Below, piece by piece: positions 1 through 14,469 of a stretch of DNA of 64,000 bases. The translations under genes were made by a program, and so were the position numbers. Source of the stretch: Mycoemilia scoparia (Eukaryota > Kickxellomycota > Kickxellomycetes > Kickxellales > Kickxellaceae); assembly GCA_027575805.1 (NCBI GenBank), contig JANBPU010000023.1, forward strand, positions 62,001-126,000, read 5' to 3'. Numbering within the stretch: position 1 is the first letter of the stretch; every line of letters starts with the position of its first letter. The notes under the pieces are model-generated. The model was not told the origin of the DNA. It was given only the letters and a program-made list of their open reading frames with translations, and did no database searches.

Positions 1-73
1 AAGAGGGGATTATAGTTGTATAACCACTGCTTTATAACATGTGCAGACTATAAGACCAGCTTACTTGTTAGAT

Positions 74-101
74 CCCGGTTTTGAGTCCGGGTTCTTTTTT
101 T
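74..101 (+). other. GC-rich hairpin followed by a T-run
   Basis: A 5-bp stem CCCGG/CCGGG (74-78 with 87-91) encloses an 8-nt loop, and seven Ts follow at 95-101 in otherwise AT-rich DNA. This resembles the 3' end of a Pol III transcript, but the loop is too long for a tRNA T-arm, no acceptor partner is seen upstream, and no complete tRNA can be folded around it. It may be chance. Confidence 0.2.
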
Positions 102-243
102 CATTTTCGTCACGCTTTGTATCCGTCATTTTTCAAATATCTAGTGCTAGATCACCAGGTTTTCCTTATTTTCTAGTGTATATTAGTTATGGTCAATATG
201 TTCTGTGCTTGAGTTATGGGGTTAAAAGACACACGTGACTTAG

Positions 244-444
244 TTATTAGTCGTTGTTCTGAAGCGTGGAAAAAGGTGGCTTTCACAAATAAAATTGGAA
301 ACCAAATCACTTCGTTTACTGGACATTGCAAACACAGATACACAGTATCAACCGAGTGCCAGGACACAATGGCTGGATTTCAAGCGCCATGTCAAATGTT
401 TTGGGCGAATGCTGGTTCATGTGGGTGTAAAAGATGGCGATTGA
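244..444 (+). CDS. Possible terminal exon of an unrecognised protein
   Basis: A frame opens after an acceptor-like CTTAG at 239-243 and runs 66 codons to a TGA at 442-444. The composition looks protein-like (basic start, then stretches such as RLLDIANTDTQY and WLDFKRHVKCFGRM). A competing overlapping frame (216-458) is also open, so coding status is unproven. No family is recognised. Upstream exons would lie partly before the window. The rest of 1-764 shows nothing else I can support. Confidence 0.2.
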   Translation, partial: LLVVVLKRGKRWLSQIKLETKSLRLLDIANTDTQYQPSARTQWLDFKRHVKCFGRMLVHVGVKDGD

Positions 445-764
445 ATTCCGAACCATGAATATTGCAATGTTAGCCCGTAGTAGTGGAACAAAGCCCATCG
501 ATTCACTATGGAAAAAACGAGGTCAGTATGTCACTTGATCCTAGAAGATTGGAACAGCATTCAGTTTTTTGTTGTGTGTAATGGCTGAGCACAATCGCTA
601 TACTGTGAATACATTGACTGGTGCTCCTCTTCTCTTTTACTGCAATGAGCTCAATTTAAAAATGTATGGCACCGGATACATTGCTGGCATTCCATGAGTT
701 CTAAAAAGTGGGACATTTTGCAAAACAAAGGGAAAAGCAGTTCTTTTGCTAAAATTATATTCTG

Positions 765-2108
765 ATGTCTATTTTCGAGGAAAAGCCCAAACCATCGCTT
801 GAATATGTCAACAAGATAGATCAAGGATGCAATAGCGGTTATGCTGAAATACACAGCGCAAAGGCAGAAGAGATAACCATAGTGGCCACGGACGATGACA
901 GGAAAGAACTGTCAAGGGGAAGCCGAATACTTGCGCTGCTGTCGTGCTTTGTGATCCAAAATTTGATAATGGCGCAGCCAAACGGCTTTGGTGTTTACCA
1001 AACATACTACCTTGTGAAGGCGTTCCCAAAATCACCAGCTGCTGCGATAGCATGGATTGGTACTCTTCTGTCTGCTGGAGTGCTTGTATTTCCCGTGCTG
1101 GGCAGCATACTTCTCAACAGAATCGGTCCACGAAAGACGATGTTCATTGGAGTTGTCATTTCGGCCCTGGCGATGCTGCTTGCTTCCTTCTCGACACAGA
1201 TTTGGCAGCTAGCGCTCACCCAAGGCCTTTTGTACAGCGTTGGGAGTGGCATTACATTCATAACAGCATACATCTTACCAGGGCAGTATTTCCCGAAAAT
1301 GGTTGGATTCATGACTGGAATATCTGTGGGATCCTGTGCATGTGGTGGGGCGATACTTTCGGTCATTACCCAGGTTTTGCTGGACAAACTGGGCTTGGGC
1401 TGGACACTAAGGATAACTGCCTTAATGATAATTGTCATCGGATCCCCATGTTGCTGGGTATTGAAAGCCGGTGCTCCCAATGCTTCGGGCTGTGATCTGG
1501 GGGTCTACGAGTGCCTTAAGAGAGCCTGGAAATCTCGGGACTTTTGGCTGATTGCCGTTGAGCTCCTATTCTCAAGCATGTGCTACTTTTTCCCATTCTA
1601 CAATGTACAGGCCTCAGCTGAGCAGTTTGGCATTAAGGGAACATACAGCTCTATCCTGGTTTTTATAATTGCCTTAGGTGCCGCTGTAGGGCCGGTTATA
1701 TTCGGCTACGTTGCGGATTTTTTCGGCCCAATCAACACTTCTCTTGTATCGATGTTAATTGCAACAATATCCCAGTTTACTCTTTGGCTCTATGGTCGAA
1801 ATTTTTCTGCTCTGGCAAGTTTTGCCTTTTTATTTGGAGTGTTTGCAACAACCTACTATGTCACGTATTCCCTTAAGCTAGCACACTATTTTGACAGCGA
1901 CATGTTTGTCAGCTTAACTGGGTTTACTTCTGCTTTCCAAGGAATTGGGATATTAATAAGCTCCCCACTTTTGGGGAAAGCATATGATGATTTGGACCAT
2001 CGCAGCATCTTTTATTATTCTATAATCATATCAGGTATACTTAGCCTGCTTGCTACACTAGTTTGCGTTTTGCAGTGGGTTTTATACAAAGGCCCTCTAA
2101 TAAGATAG
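765..2108 (+). CDS. Major facilitator superfamily transporter, monocarboxylate-porter-like
   Basis: An uninterrupted 447-codon frame from ATG to TAG encodes a polytopic membrane protein. A hydrophilic acidic N-terminus of about 55 residues precedes twelve hydrophobic segments in two blocks of six, split by a short loop (about residues 235-260). NRIGPRK between TM2 and TM3 is the MFS motif-A region. The overall pattern (conserved GFGVYQTYY after TM1, GSGITF in TM4, YFPFYNV in TM7) resembles fungal MCH/monocarboxylate-type permeases, which move small organic acids or related solutes across the plasma membrane or vacuole. The substrate cannot be read from sequence. It is one of few intronless genes here. 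An inverted-repeat element lies about 120 nt downstream. Confidence 0.8.
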   Translation: MSIFEEKPKPSLEYVNKIDQGCNSGYAEIHSAKAEEITIVATDDDRKELSRGSRILALLSCFVIQNLIMAQPNGFGVYQTYYLVKAFPKSPAAAIAWIGTLLSAGVLVFPVLGSILLNRIGPRKTMFIGVVISALAMLLASFSTQIWQLALTQGLLYSVGSGITFITAYILPGQYFPKMVGFMTGISVGSCACGGAILSVITQVLLDKLGLGWTLRITALMIIVIGSPCCWVLKAGAPNASGCDLGVYECLKRAWKSRDFWLIAVELLFSSMCYFFPFYNVQASAEQFGIKGTYSSILVFIIALGAAVGPVIFGYVADFFGPINTSLVSMLIATISQFTLWLYGRNFSALASFAFLFGVFATTYYVTYSLKLAHYFDSDMFVSLTGFTSAFQGIGILISSPLLGKAYDDLDHRSIFYYSIIISGILSLLATLVCVLQWVLYKGPLIR

Positions 2109-2790
2109 TGTATATCTCACTTTTAAAGTGTAAGCTTTTAATATTTGGTGAATAAATGAAAGCCATCAAGATTCGTTTGTAACCAGACAAAAATAAATGT
2201 TCAACAGCGCCTGGTTATACATAACAAATGGATCATAATTTTTGAAGGGTGACTTTTGGTGGCCAACGATCATAGGGACAGTCACAGCCAAATGAATGTC
2301 CAGTTTTACTAGTAAGCTTTCACCCTTCAAAGATTATTATCCATATGGCTAATTTGGACACATAGATACCTGAACAAATCCTCATGTGGGTGTGGTTACT
2401 GGTATATCGACAGTCCTGGATTAGTAGCAGATCGAAAAACACACTCCTCAGGCAGGCCCCAACAAAGGTTTGGCAGACCCGGCCGTTTGGTTCATAGTAT
2501 CCAAAATGTTGGAGACCTCTGTCTTGTCTAATCCCAAAATGGATAGTGTGATCAAAAGCTACTGATGTTCAGATCAGGTAATCAAGTCTATGAGATTTCG
2601 TGGTCTCTCTTGGCCGCCTTGTGAAAATTGTTGAGGTGTCCTATCTCATCACATTGTTTATAAATACCCCCTTTATTTGAAGTCTCTATATCTGTATAAT
2701 AGGCCATATATTTTACCCCTTGGAAGACACCGAGGTTTTCGCACTGTCCATATTTAAGCTTAGGTAGCATTGTATCTCGTTCCATTTAAA
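2109..2790. other. Intergenic region, MFS gene to GEM1
   Basis: Holds one MITE-like element (2227-2346). The remainder up to the GEM1 start shows no convincing coding frame or RNA gene. It should contain the GEM1 promoter, but no distinct motif was identified. Confidence 0.5.
2227..2346. mobile_element. MITE-like inverted-repeat element, type A
   Basis: About 120 bp. The left end (GGATCATAATTTTTGAAGGG) is matched by an inverted right end (CCTTCAAAGATTATTATCC), with the type-A interior (TTGGTGGCCAA, CACAGCCAAATG, TTTTACTAGTAA). No coding capacity. It matches about 16 other copies in the window. Confidence 0.8.
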
Positions 2791-5747
<2,957 letters not shown>

Positions 5748-6900
5748 ATGTATTCTCCAAAAATATTGGTACTATGTTTTTGTTTCACTAAGATCCCGTA
5801 TTTCGTTTGCGATTAGACAAAAGTGCGACAGTGTATTGATTCCTACTAAAAGGGATTGAATCATATGCTGGGCCTTACCATTTCTTGGGAATCAATTTTG
5901 TCTGATTCTATATGAAAATCGACCAAGCTATAATAGAAGTATAGATCATAATTTTTGAAGGGTACCTTTTGGTGGCCAATGATTCTAGGGGATATCACAG
6001 CCGGGCAAGTGACCACACAGCTTATTAGCAAATGGTCAGGTCACCTTTCAATAATAGTTACCCATATATTATTAATATTACTAGAAAAAGGTATTATTGA
6101 ATGTTGAATATTTTAACATGTTTTTCAAGCAAAATAGATGTGTGATGATTCTCATTGCCGTTAAATATTTGTTTCCAGCAATGGGCAGCAATTCTCTAAT
6201 GTTATCTTGGCACTGTAAATGACAATACATCGAAAATGCCTGGTATGCCTTATAAATATGATCAAACATGTGGCAAGCAGAAATGGATCATCAGATTTTG
6301 GTCCAATTCCAGGCCATTTCATATTCAACTCCTAGGGGTCCATTTTTGTCTAGTCCCCTGTGAAATACAAGCATAGTATGGTGGAATTCATAGTCGAGTT
6401 GATTATTCTGTTCACATAAACATTATAATTAGTCCGCCAAAGCTATACAGTCTTTATCCCAACCCTTTATTATGTTAGTTGCAATGTCTGTCGGTTTAAG
6501 ATGAACTTGTGCTAAAGATTGAGCTGAAGTGGAGGAACCAGACCTGGGATTCTAGCACTTGATTTTTAAGGATCACGGACTCAATGGTTTGTCAACAATG
6601 ATTGTTGTTTGGATGGGATTGGTACCGATCCAAGCATTTTTGATCATCTCTTACATTTTGAACTATTATTCCTTCTTGAATAAAAATAAATGGAAACCTG
6701 AATTTGGGCAAACTTTGGAATGGGCCTTCAGGAAAACAGCAATAATAAGCCCTCAAGCACCAAATTGACCACAAATTCGAAAGGGTCTTCTAATTTGGTT
6801 GGTGTAGCTAGTGCTAATGTAAAAAGGTATCTGTAGTTTACCTTCGTGTATATGATATTTATGTTAGCCATGCGCATATTCACAGTATTGTAAGAAGGAT
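5748..6900. other. Intergenic region, GEM1 to TMEM94-like gene
   Basis: Contains a MITE (5941-6066) and a stretch at about 6286-6372 that resembles 59380-59455 (shared GATTTTGG, CCAGGCCA/ACAGGCCA and TTTTGTCTA/TTTTGCCTA words in the same order), so probably an old dispersed repeat. No coding frame is convincing. An upstream exon of the TMEM94-like gene may lie near its right edge. Confidence 0.4.
5941..6066. mobile_element. MITE-like element, type A
   Basis: Left end ATAGATCATAATTTTTGAAGGG, type-A interior (TTTTGGTGGCCAATGAT, ATCACAGCC), right end CACCTTTCAATAATAGTTACCCATAT. The right arm has diverged from a perfect inverted repeat. Confidence 0.7.
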
Positions 6901-6911
6901 TATTAATAAGG

Positions 6912-9900
6912 GTTATTGATGCGGTGGGCGTACACAGGGAGCTTACACAGCTGCTCTACGAGATAAACACGGACAAGGCATTTAAACAGCCAAAGCATGG
7001 TAAGATTGTGTATCCGAGGCCAATATTGTTCATGTATGGTAGGACCACCTGTGGTCTAAAGCATAGAGTAAATGCTTTTTTATAGGATTTGGAACCCAGG
7101 TTAAGGTTATAGCAATATTTATCATTATTTGCATACCCCTTCTTATTGTTCATGGGGTTTATTTGCTAACAGAAGGAAATCCCAGGCAGCTCCGTGGGAT
7201 TGGATCGTTAGTCGAGGCAGTCTTAATAGTATTTGGGCTTCTTTCTAGTTACTTGTATATTCGCCACGAAAGAAGGCTGGCCTCAATGGAGTTGCGTGAC
7301 AGAATTCATGCCATAGCTCATGAAATCGAAACGTGGCCGGGAACATACGTTAGTTTGACCACTCCCATGATCCCAACGATAACTGCCTATCACACGCTTC
7401 GTGACGGAAGGTGGGTTGTTGTTCCAACTTTATTGCTGGTAAAGAATGACATTGTGGCTTTGGGATATGGTGACAAAGTTCCCTGCAAAATGTCCTTTTT
7501 GGCCAGCAGTGAGCAAGAAACAGAAGCTCTCAGCGATACTGAGGCCCTTTACGCTTCTGGGAGCGGAAACGGGTATAGTTCACACATCCTTAAGAGAGGC
7601 CAGGTGTTTTCCCCAGCTATACATGCAACATGGAAAAACTCTAAACATCATAGCTCGCATCTCGAACATTTCAAAATACCATCAGAGATTCCTGGCTTGA
7701 AATTCAATGACACCACAAGTGGCTCATCAAGCCCGGCGCCCTATGATCTTCCCAATGGCAGGACGTGCTTTCGCGTTCTGGAAACCCCTCTACGGAATCA
7801 TCTAAACAAGGTGCTGCTTGAGGAAAGTCGGCAACACCAAACTGTCTTGCAGAACCAAATACTAGTCGCCAGCAAATTGTGCTTTTATCGTGTATTTCCC
7901 ACCATACTCGGTTGCTCTGTAATCATCAACCTGATACGCTTCCTAGTTATCGACATTTCGCAACATTCAAAGCCTCGGATGGCAATTGAGCTTCTAATAG
8001 GATCCGTAATAGACACAACCTTCCCGTTTGTTGCTTCAATGTCACTTGTATGGTTTTGGTACCTGGGACGTCACTTTGCCAATGCCAGCACACTTGCGTT
8101 ATTTGAGACACTTCAGCGTAGCAAGACCGATTACACTGACGATGCTGGTATAGATGAGTTCGATGTCGATGCTCCAGCACCAACAAAGGCTGTTGTGGTT
8201 AGTCATGGCACCATATGGAGCAAAATGTGGTGGCTGATGAGAAGCAGCGACTTTCGAAATTTGTCACGATCAACTTGCTTGGTTGAATCCTTGGGAAATA
8301 TCACAGTCATTGGTTCAATTGACAAAGAAGGAACAATTGCTAGTCCCTTTTGTGCACCAGAGCAGCTGATATTTCCTACTGCTAATCAGGATATTGCCAT
8401 TTTGGATCTTGGGGAGCAGCAAGAAAACACAGGTGCCCATGTCATAGAAGACATAGGCTGGGAGGAATATATTGACAGTCTCAAGCCGCTGGGTCTAAAC
8501 TTCCTACTAAATAGTGGGTGCAATACATTCCGCGGAAAATGCCACCCCAATGTCCATAGGCGGTTTAACATACTTGATTGGAGTAGTAACGTTTCTCCAG
8601 CCCAAGCTGTGTGTTTGTGCAAGGTTGGGAAAACAATTGGTTTTACAACAAACTCGCTTGATTCATATCAGCGGCTTGTGAACATCAATGTTCACTCACC
8701 CCACCATCCAGCATCTGATCAGACTTGTCGGAGCGAGACTCATGTCGCCAACCTACTCACAACTTTAGTCACAGCAAAAGACTTTCCAGGTAACTATTAT
8801 TTATTTATTTGTTCAAATAGTCATGCTCTTAAAAGCAGAAATGATCAATGTGTACTGTTGATTATAATATATCTAGGGGAAGGTCAGATGTTTAGTTCGG
8901 GCCATCTGGGTCTATTGGCAGATCTTTGCACAGATTTCTGGGATGGTCGTGAAATAAAGCCATTTGAGGATGTTGTCCTAAAAAGACTGTATTATTACTA
9001 TGAGCATGCCAAAGCCCATGATCTAGATATAGTGGCATTTGCATACAGGCCTGTCAATGTAGAAAAAGGCTTTGGGATCATGAAACTCATAGAAAGTTCG
9101 GCCACATACAGTCAGCCAACAACTAACGCGAATCGTACAAAGTATTTCTCAAATAATAGCGTTATCTGTTTAGAGTATGCCGGATTTAATTATGATGACA
9201 TGGAGTCATCACTGTCCTCAGAGTCCTCTTCATTGCATGAAGCAAAGGTGCACGGTGTTAACTATACTGCCAGCTCAACCGGTGTTCACAAAAATGCCTC
9301 AATGGCTAGCGACGGCAATCTTTCTAACCGCCTAATTCCCGTCGAAGAAGATGCGAATATTGCCACCAATGTTAAAGATGATAAATCTACGGATGATATT
9401 GCTGATAAGGCCAATGTAACTGATTTTGATGATGACTCTGCTACAAGTGACCAAGAGTCGCAATCATCACAATCGTCGGAGGAAACCAACCTTCCAAAAT
9501 ATTTGCAAGACAGTGTTAGAAAGCGAAAGTATAGAAGGAAAGAGCTTACCGAAATGTTTAGCCCTGGGGCTTCTGAAAGTGAAAATGATACCAACCAAAT
9601 CCAAGCATTGGCAACCGAGCTTGTTGACGGGCAAATTTTCCTTGGAGCAATAACGCTTTGTTACGAACCAAAAACCGTAAGTATTTGAAAATCGATTCAG
9701 CATGATGTGTCGGATATCCTCGACTAACCAGAATGGAACTGTTTAGGATGTTTGTGATTTTATTGAGGATCTTTCGCTAGCTGGTATACGATTTGTCTAT
9801 TTTTCCAAAAGCAGTGGGAGGCAAAGCAAGGCATTTGCAGAAAGGCTTGGGCTTGAAACAGACTGGAATACGTGTATTCTTCTGAGCTCTGTTAGTGATG

Positions 9901-11545
9901 ACGAGGACCCATCCCAGGGAGGATATTTCGAGGATTACGACATTAAGGCCAGGCTACCTCGCGGCATAGAAAACATTAGACAGCATTTAAAAGAAGTGGA
10001 CGACATTCCTTTGCAGGTTTCGCTATTTGCTGAGTGTGCTCCAAGTGCCGTTTGTGAGATGATCAATATTTTCCAGGAAAATGGCGAAATTGTATGCTGT
10101 ATTGGCAGCGCGTTATCTGATAGCAACACTTTGACATTTGCCGAGGTAAGTCAATCCCACGGCCACTTTCTAGTCTTGGTCTTAAGCGTGACTTTGTTTT
10201 AATATTTTGAATCAAATTGCGGGGTGTGTATATAGGCGGACATTGCAGTTGGAGTCGAGCCCATTCCACACTTTAATCGTATCCTTCAGCCAAAGCCGGC
10301 CAATGCTACCCGTGCCAACTCTGCTTCAGGTACAAATTCTGGGTATGCTCACCTTGAGGGCGGTGTCAATGATGGATCTATCACCACCAGTGGCGCTCTG
10401 GTTACCCAGCTTGCATTAGGAGCTGCTCTGACAACCATACCGTGCTCACTGTTTCTCCAGCACGACACAAGTTTGTATGCTCTGACTCAGGTGACTCGCG
10501 AGGCACGGCATCTTATCGGACGAATCAACCAGGCATCCCTGTTTCTCTTGGGCTGTTACTTGTCCATTTGTGTGATTAACCTCATCATTTCCATGGTACT
10601 ACTTCCGTCAGCATTGGAGGGGTACCATACACTGTGGATACTGTGGATAGTATGTCCTGCCCTGGCCTTTTCCATGTTCTTTGTTCCTCATGAAGCAAAC
10701 ATTATGGCCACAATGACCAGTAAGTGGATACAAGTAAAGGCGATATTTATGCTCCATCCTTTGATTTGTTTGATAGCCAACACTTTCATTGCCAAATAGT
10801 CAAGAACTCCAAGCACTTGCGCGATCTGCCCCGATTTGCTGTCTACTATATAACCAGGTTCACACCCCTGGTTGCAACGACCATACTTGTATACATGATG
10901 TAAGCCTCTTATCCACTTATTTTCCTGTAAATAGGTATTCTTTATCATTGCTAATGGCGCTTTATGTTTATCTAGGACACTGAGCACGCTCCTACTTGGC
11001 AAGGTTGATCTATCTTTGCTTTGCTATACTGTTCGACACAAAGACTGGCTTGCAGCAGACAAGCCCTTCCAGTGGGCTGTTGTTTCCGCTCAGGCCATAT
11101 CGATGGTGGCGTTTTCTTTCCATTGCAGTAAGTGTCGCTACTATATATAAGCATTTTCAATATGGCTCCTACTTTTGGATTTCTCGAGGCATTCAAGCTT
11201 GCATTATAAACGTTTCATTCATATATAGTCTGTATCTCATCGACTATGATGTATCGGCTGCGGTCCATCATTGACTATGTGCCAACAAGAAACCTCGTGT
11301 GGGTCTTCATTAGCATTTCTGCTCTGGGATTTACTGTCTTGCTATCATGGGTTATTATAGTGTTTGGTCCATCCAGGATTGGCGCGATCCCATGGTACAC
11401 CTACATAATTGCGTTCGTCGTACCCATCCTGGCTCTCCCAATACAAGAGCTTTGCAAGCTACATGACAAAAAATGCTTCATAAGGTTCCAAAAGCGCTCT
11501 AAACTCGAATTTAACACAAAACTGGGACTCCACTCCCCTCTGTAA
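6912..11545 (+). CDS. TMEM94: TMEM94-like P-type-ATPase-fold ER membrane protein
   Basis: Eight exons: about 6912-6999, 7086-8789, 8877-9676, 9747-10145, 10236-10719, 10800-10899, 10976-11127, 11229-11545; over 1,330 aa, as in animal TMEM94. Two N-terminal TM helices, an actuator-like region, two more TMs (about 7880-8090), a long cytoplasmic part and six C-terminal TMs. Family marks: WAVVSAQA, GIRFVYFS with KAFAERLGLETDW, and the pump phosphorylation motif degenerate (DKEGT instead of DKTGT). Animal TMEM94 is an ER protein linked to magnesium uptake (ERMA). The true start is unclear: the frame has a stop at 6891 and no ATG before 6999, so a first exon is missing or upstream. Intron 8790-8876 is in frame and stop-free. 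Confidence 0.85.
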
Positions 11546-11919
11546 TTTTTTGCTTATACATTATATTAATTTTTTAGTAATTAATCTATAAACACTACGT
11601 TAGATAAATGCGCTTTCACTGGCTTTTTGGATCAAGTAAAGCATACCTTACTAAAGCCCCCCCCCCCTCCGGGGTTCACAATATTAATTACGACAAATGG
11701 CTCTGAACCATCATTGTCAGGAAAAAGTTACTCCCTGCGCACTATTGTAGTAATCTTCTATGCAATATTGGTTGAAAGACTCCAAGGTTGGACAGGCACA
11801 AATGCTCATACGAAACAAGCACATACGATATGTTAACAGTAAATTGTGGGCGTCTGCTTCCTGTTATCTAAATATGATTCTGACAAAGCATGGCCAATGG
11901 TTATAAATGCCAGGCTCCG
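11546..11919. other. Convergent intergenic region
   Basis: Lies between the 3' ends of the TMEM94-like gene and MRM2. It is AT-rich and includes an 11-nt C run at 11657-11667. No gene is supported. The short open frame at 11627-11836 has no recognisable features. Confidence 0.5.
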
Positions 11920-12836
11920 TTAGTAGGTTGGATCAGAGACTTTGCCCAAGCAAACAAAAAATCTCTCTGATGACTGCTTTCTAGACGATTCTGGCTTTTC
12001 GTTATGGACTTTTTCAAAGCGTGACTCGAGCATCTCTTTGAGTTCCTTTTCATCACCCCCCATTATATACTATGCCAATTTCATGGGGTGTGTTAGCATC
12101 ACAACCATCTTCTTATGTATCAGGTTCTAGTTCATTTGATTGTGTTGTATACCCTACCTTGCACGCCAGCGCACCACCTTTGCACAGAAATGTGTCTGAA
12201 AAGTTGACCAGATCTTCGCAGAGTTGCTGTAAAGATGTGAAGATTATAAGCATTACAAGTTATATGGGTGTGGGCAAAGTGTTGATGCATTGGTTCAACA
12301 TGATAGCATCTACTTGCCATTGATCTAAGATGGTCTGTGTTGTGATGTCCACTGAAGGATGGTGCCATATCTGACAGGACCAGCCGTACTCTTCTATCGC
12401 CAATGATTGCTTCGATTTCTCTTTTTATCTTCTCCGTAGTAAAATCGCCCTGAATAAAGTTCACTCCATCAATTGGGAGCATCGGCAGCAAATCAATGCC
12501 TATGACTGACTGCTCTCCTTCAGGCCGCTGATTTTTTAGCCTCTCCATGACTACTTGGGACCATCCACCGGGGGCTGACCCACAATCAATCACCCAGCCA
12601 GGCTGCGCTTTTCCTCCTTGTCGAATAAAGCGATATTTGTCATCGAGCGCTATCAATTTGTAGCTACTCCGAGCCCGGTATGACTCTGCCTTAGCCATCT
12701 TTGCAAACTTATCTTTCTTCTGTCTCGCTACCCAGCGTTTGGATGACGAGCTAAGGTTTGATCTAGCCAAAGTGACCAGGGGTAGCGGCCATGTTGGAAC
12801 CGGTACATTTTTCAATCCAGAAAGCATCCATGTCAT
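11920..12836 (-). CDS. MRM2: Mitochondrial rRNA 2'-O-methyltransferase MRM2 (FtsJ/RrmJ family)
   Basis: Three exons on the minus strand: 12836-12318, 12226-12158, 12069-11920 (245 aa). The protein methylates a uridine ribose in the large mitochondrial rRNA using S-adenosylmethionine. Seen: a basic, hydroxylated N-terminus suited to mitochondrial import; RARSSYKL with the first catalytic Lys; SAM loop DCGSAPGGWSQV; VLSDMAPS with the catalytic Asp; ALACKYI with the second Lys; EKPESSRKQSSERFFVCLG with the catalytic Glu. The first intron (12317-12227) has a GC-AG donor GCAAGT; only that splice keeps frame into LCEDLVNFSDTF. An in-frame ATG at 12884 is an alternative start. The gene runs tail-to-tail with the TMEM94-like gene. 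Confidence 0.9.
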
Positions 12837-13230
12837 GTTTAGGGTGTATTGGTGCGGGGATGTACTTACACACCCAGTCATCAATGGTAAAAGCGTGGAA
12901 ATCTCACTAATCTCTGTTCTACCAAGGTTATGGGCATATGAGAGATTATTTTTGAAGGGTTAGTCATACATTTGGCTGTGGTTGTCCCTATAATCATTGG
13001 CAGCCGCCAAAAGGTACCCTTCAAAAATTATTACCCATATGACCTAAACTATCATGTTGTTGTCTTTGTGATATTTATATTCATTTGGGAATAAAGTCTT
13101 TAACTTATAAAATCATTTGCATTATATTCATTAGCAAGCAGTATTTAAACTTTGCAGTTATCGATTTAAAGATCTTTGTTGTATTCAAAATAAAATAATT
13201 GTTGTACACCAAAAAGCACATAAGCCGGGT
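12837..13230. other. Intergenic region, AUH 3' end to MRM2 5' end
   Basis: Contains a MITE (12936-13040) within about 100 bp of the MRM2 start, so the element may lie in its promoter. The rest is AT-rich with no gene seen. Confidence 0.5.
12936..13040. mobile_element. MITE-like element, type A, upstream of MRM2
   Basis: 105 bp: ATATGAGAGATTATTTTTGAAGGG at the left, GGCTGTGGTTG and CCTATAATCATTGGC inside, CCCTTCAAAAATTATTACCCATAT at the right. It is located about 100 bp upstream of the MRM2 start codon. Confidence 0.8.
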
Positions 13231-14469
13231 TTAAATGCCCTTGTATATTGGCTTACGCTTCTCTTTGAAAGCTTGAAGTCCTTCTAACCTGTCTTTAGTG
13301 TCAAGCAGCGGGGCATAGCATAACTGCTCAGTTTCCAAGCCGCTAACCAGCTCCTGTGTAATTCCAAGATCGATGGCTTGCTTAGCCATCTTTACAGCAA
13401 GTGGTGCTTGGGAAATGATGCTCGATGCCAGTTTGAGTGCTTGTTCTATTCCTGTAGAGCTATGTAATTCGTCTCCAGACCCGAATTTGGAGCCATTTTG
13501 GAAAAGTGTGTCGATAATCCCTAGAGATCTGCCCTGTTCTGGTCCAAACCTCAGTGCAGTGAAGATAAGCTGCTTAGCTTTGGAAGCACCTATCAGTCTA
13601 GATAGTCTTTGGGTCCCACCGGCACCAGGAATTATACCTAGGCTGGTTTCAGGGAGACCTAAAACCGACGTAGGGCCGGCGAATCGAAAGTCACAACATA
13701 GAGACATCTCTAGGCCACCGCCAAGAGCAGGCCCATCTATAGCAGCTATGGTTGGCACTTTGAGAGTCTAATATACAAAAAACAGCAGGATATAGTGATA
13801 CATCTTGTATTTCACGACGCTCATTGTAATAATATAAAAACTTGCCTCTATTTCGCGAAATGTTGTCTTCATGTCATTGAGAAACTTTGCGACCTCTGTT
13901 TGCGACATTGTGGACCTTTCTTTCAAGTCTGCTCCGGAACAAAAAGAGCTGCTCCTGTTGCCCTTTTCATCAGTTTGTGTAATACCTTGTAGAATTAAAG
14001 CACGTATGGTACTATAAATATAATAGTTTTTAGCCCATTGATTTTCTGAAATCGGAGAGATGCGTCTCATATATATTAGCAATATCATACTCACCTGTCA
14101 AATCTCGCGCGTTGTAGTGCTTCCTTCATTTCGCTTATCATCTGTCTAGATATGGCATTCTTCGCTTTAGGTCGATTCATAACTAGTCCAACAACACCTA
14201 ACAAAAGAGCGGTACGACATTTTAAATAGGCTTTTGAGTTTCTATAGATAGACTGAGATTTAACTTTGAACGGTATCATGTTTTAAATGCTCTTTACCCA
14301 AGTGCTCGCCATCATAGTATCTAAGATAACATTGTTTAGAGAGCGACTCTACTTGTTTTCCAGTACTGGTTTCCAGAAATCTACGCTGAAGGTTTCCACA
14401 AGATATTATCATATGTTTCTGGGCAAAGCCAGGAAGAGGGATATTGGCTGAGAGGGTAAAAATGCGCAT
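13231..14469 (-). CDS. AUH: Mitochondrial enoyl-CoA hydratase, AUH-like (3-methylglutaconyl-CoA hydratase)
   Basis: Four exons: 14469-14298, 14197-14095, 14011-13846, 13767-13231 (325 aa; animal AUH is about 340). Crotonase fold: GVVGLVMNRPKAKNA near the start, CSGADLKER forming the oxyanion-hole region, AIDGPALGGGLEMSLCCD with the first catalytic Glu position, and PETSLGIIPGAGGTQRL with the second. The N-terminus is basic and hydrophobic, consistent with mitochondrial import. AUH converts 3-methylglutaconyl-CoA to HMG-CoA in leucine breakdown; a general enoyl-CoA hydratase cannot be excluded. The third intron (13845-13768) is GC-AG with donor GCAAGT, needed to join REIE to TLKVPTIAAIDG. Confidence 0.88.

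Noticed and set aside
71..101. tRNA gene at the hairpin
   Set aside because: Loop size is wrong for a T-arm and no acceptor, D or anticodon arm can be folded upstream.
1007..1495. Overlapping frames on both strands within the MFS gene
   Set aside because: Shadows of the 447-codon transporter frame, which has the hydrophobic periodicity of a real membrane protein.
12132..12226. Apparent C-terminus of MRM2 (LRRSGQLFRHISVQRW...) or a frameshift in MRM2
   Set aside because: It is the wrong frame of exon 2, produced by reading through the GC-AG intron. Splicing at GCAAGT restores LCEDLVNFSDTF and the catalytic Lys.
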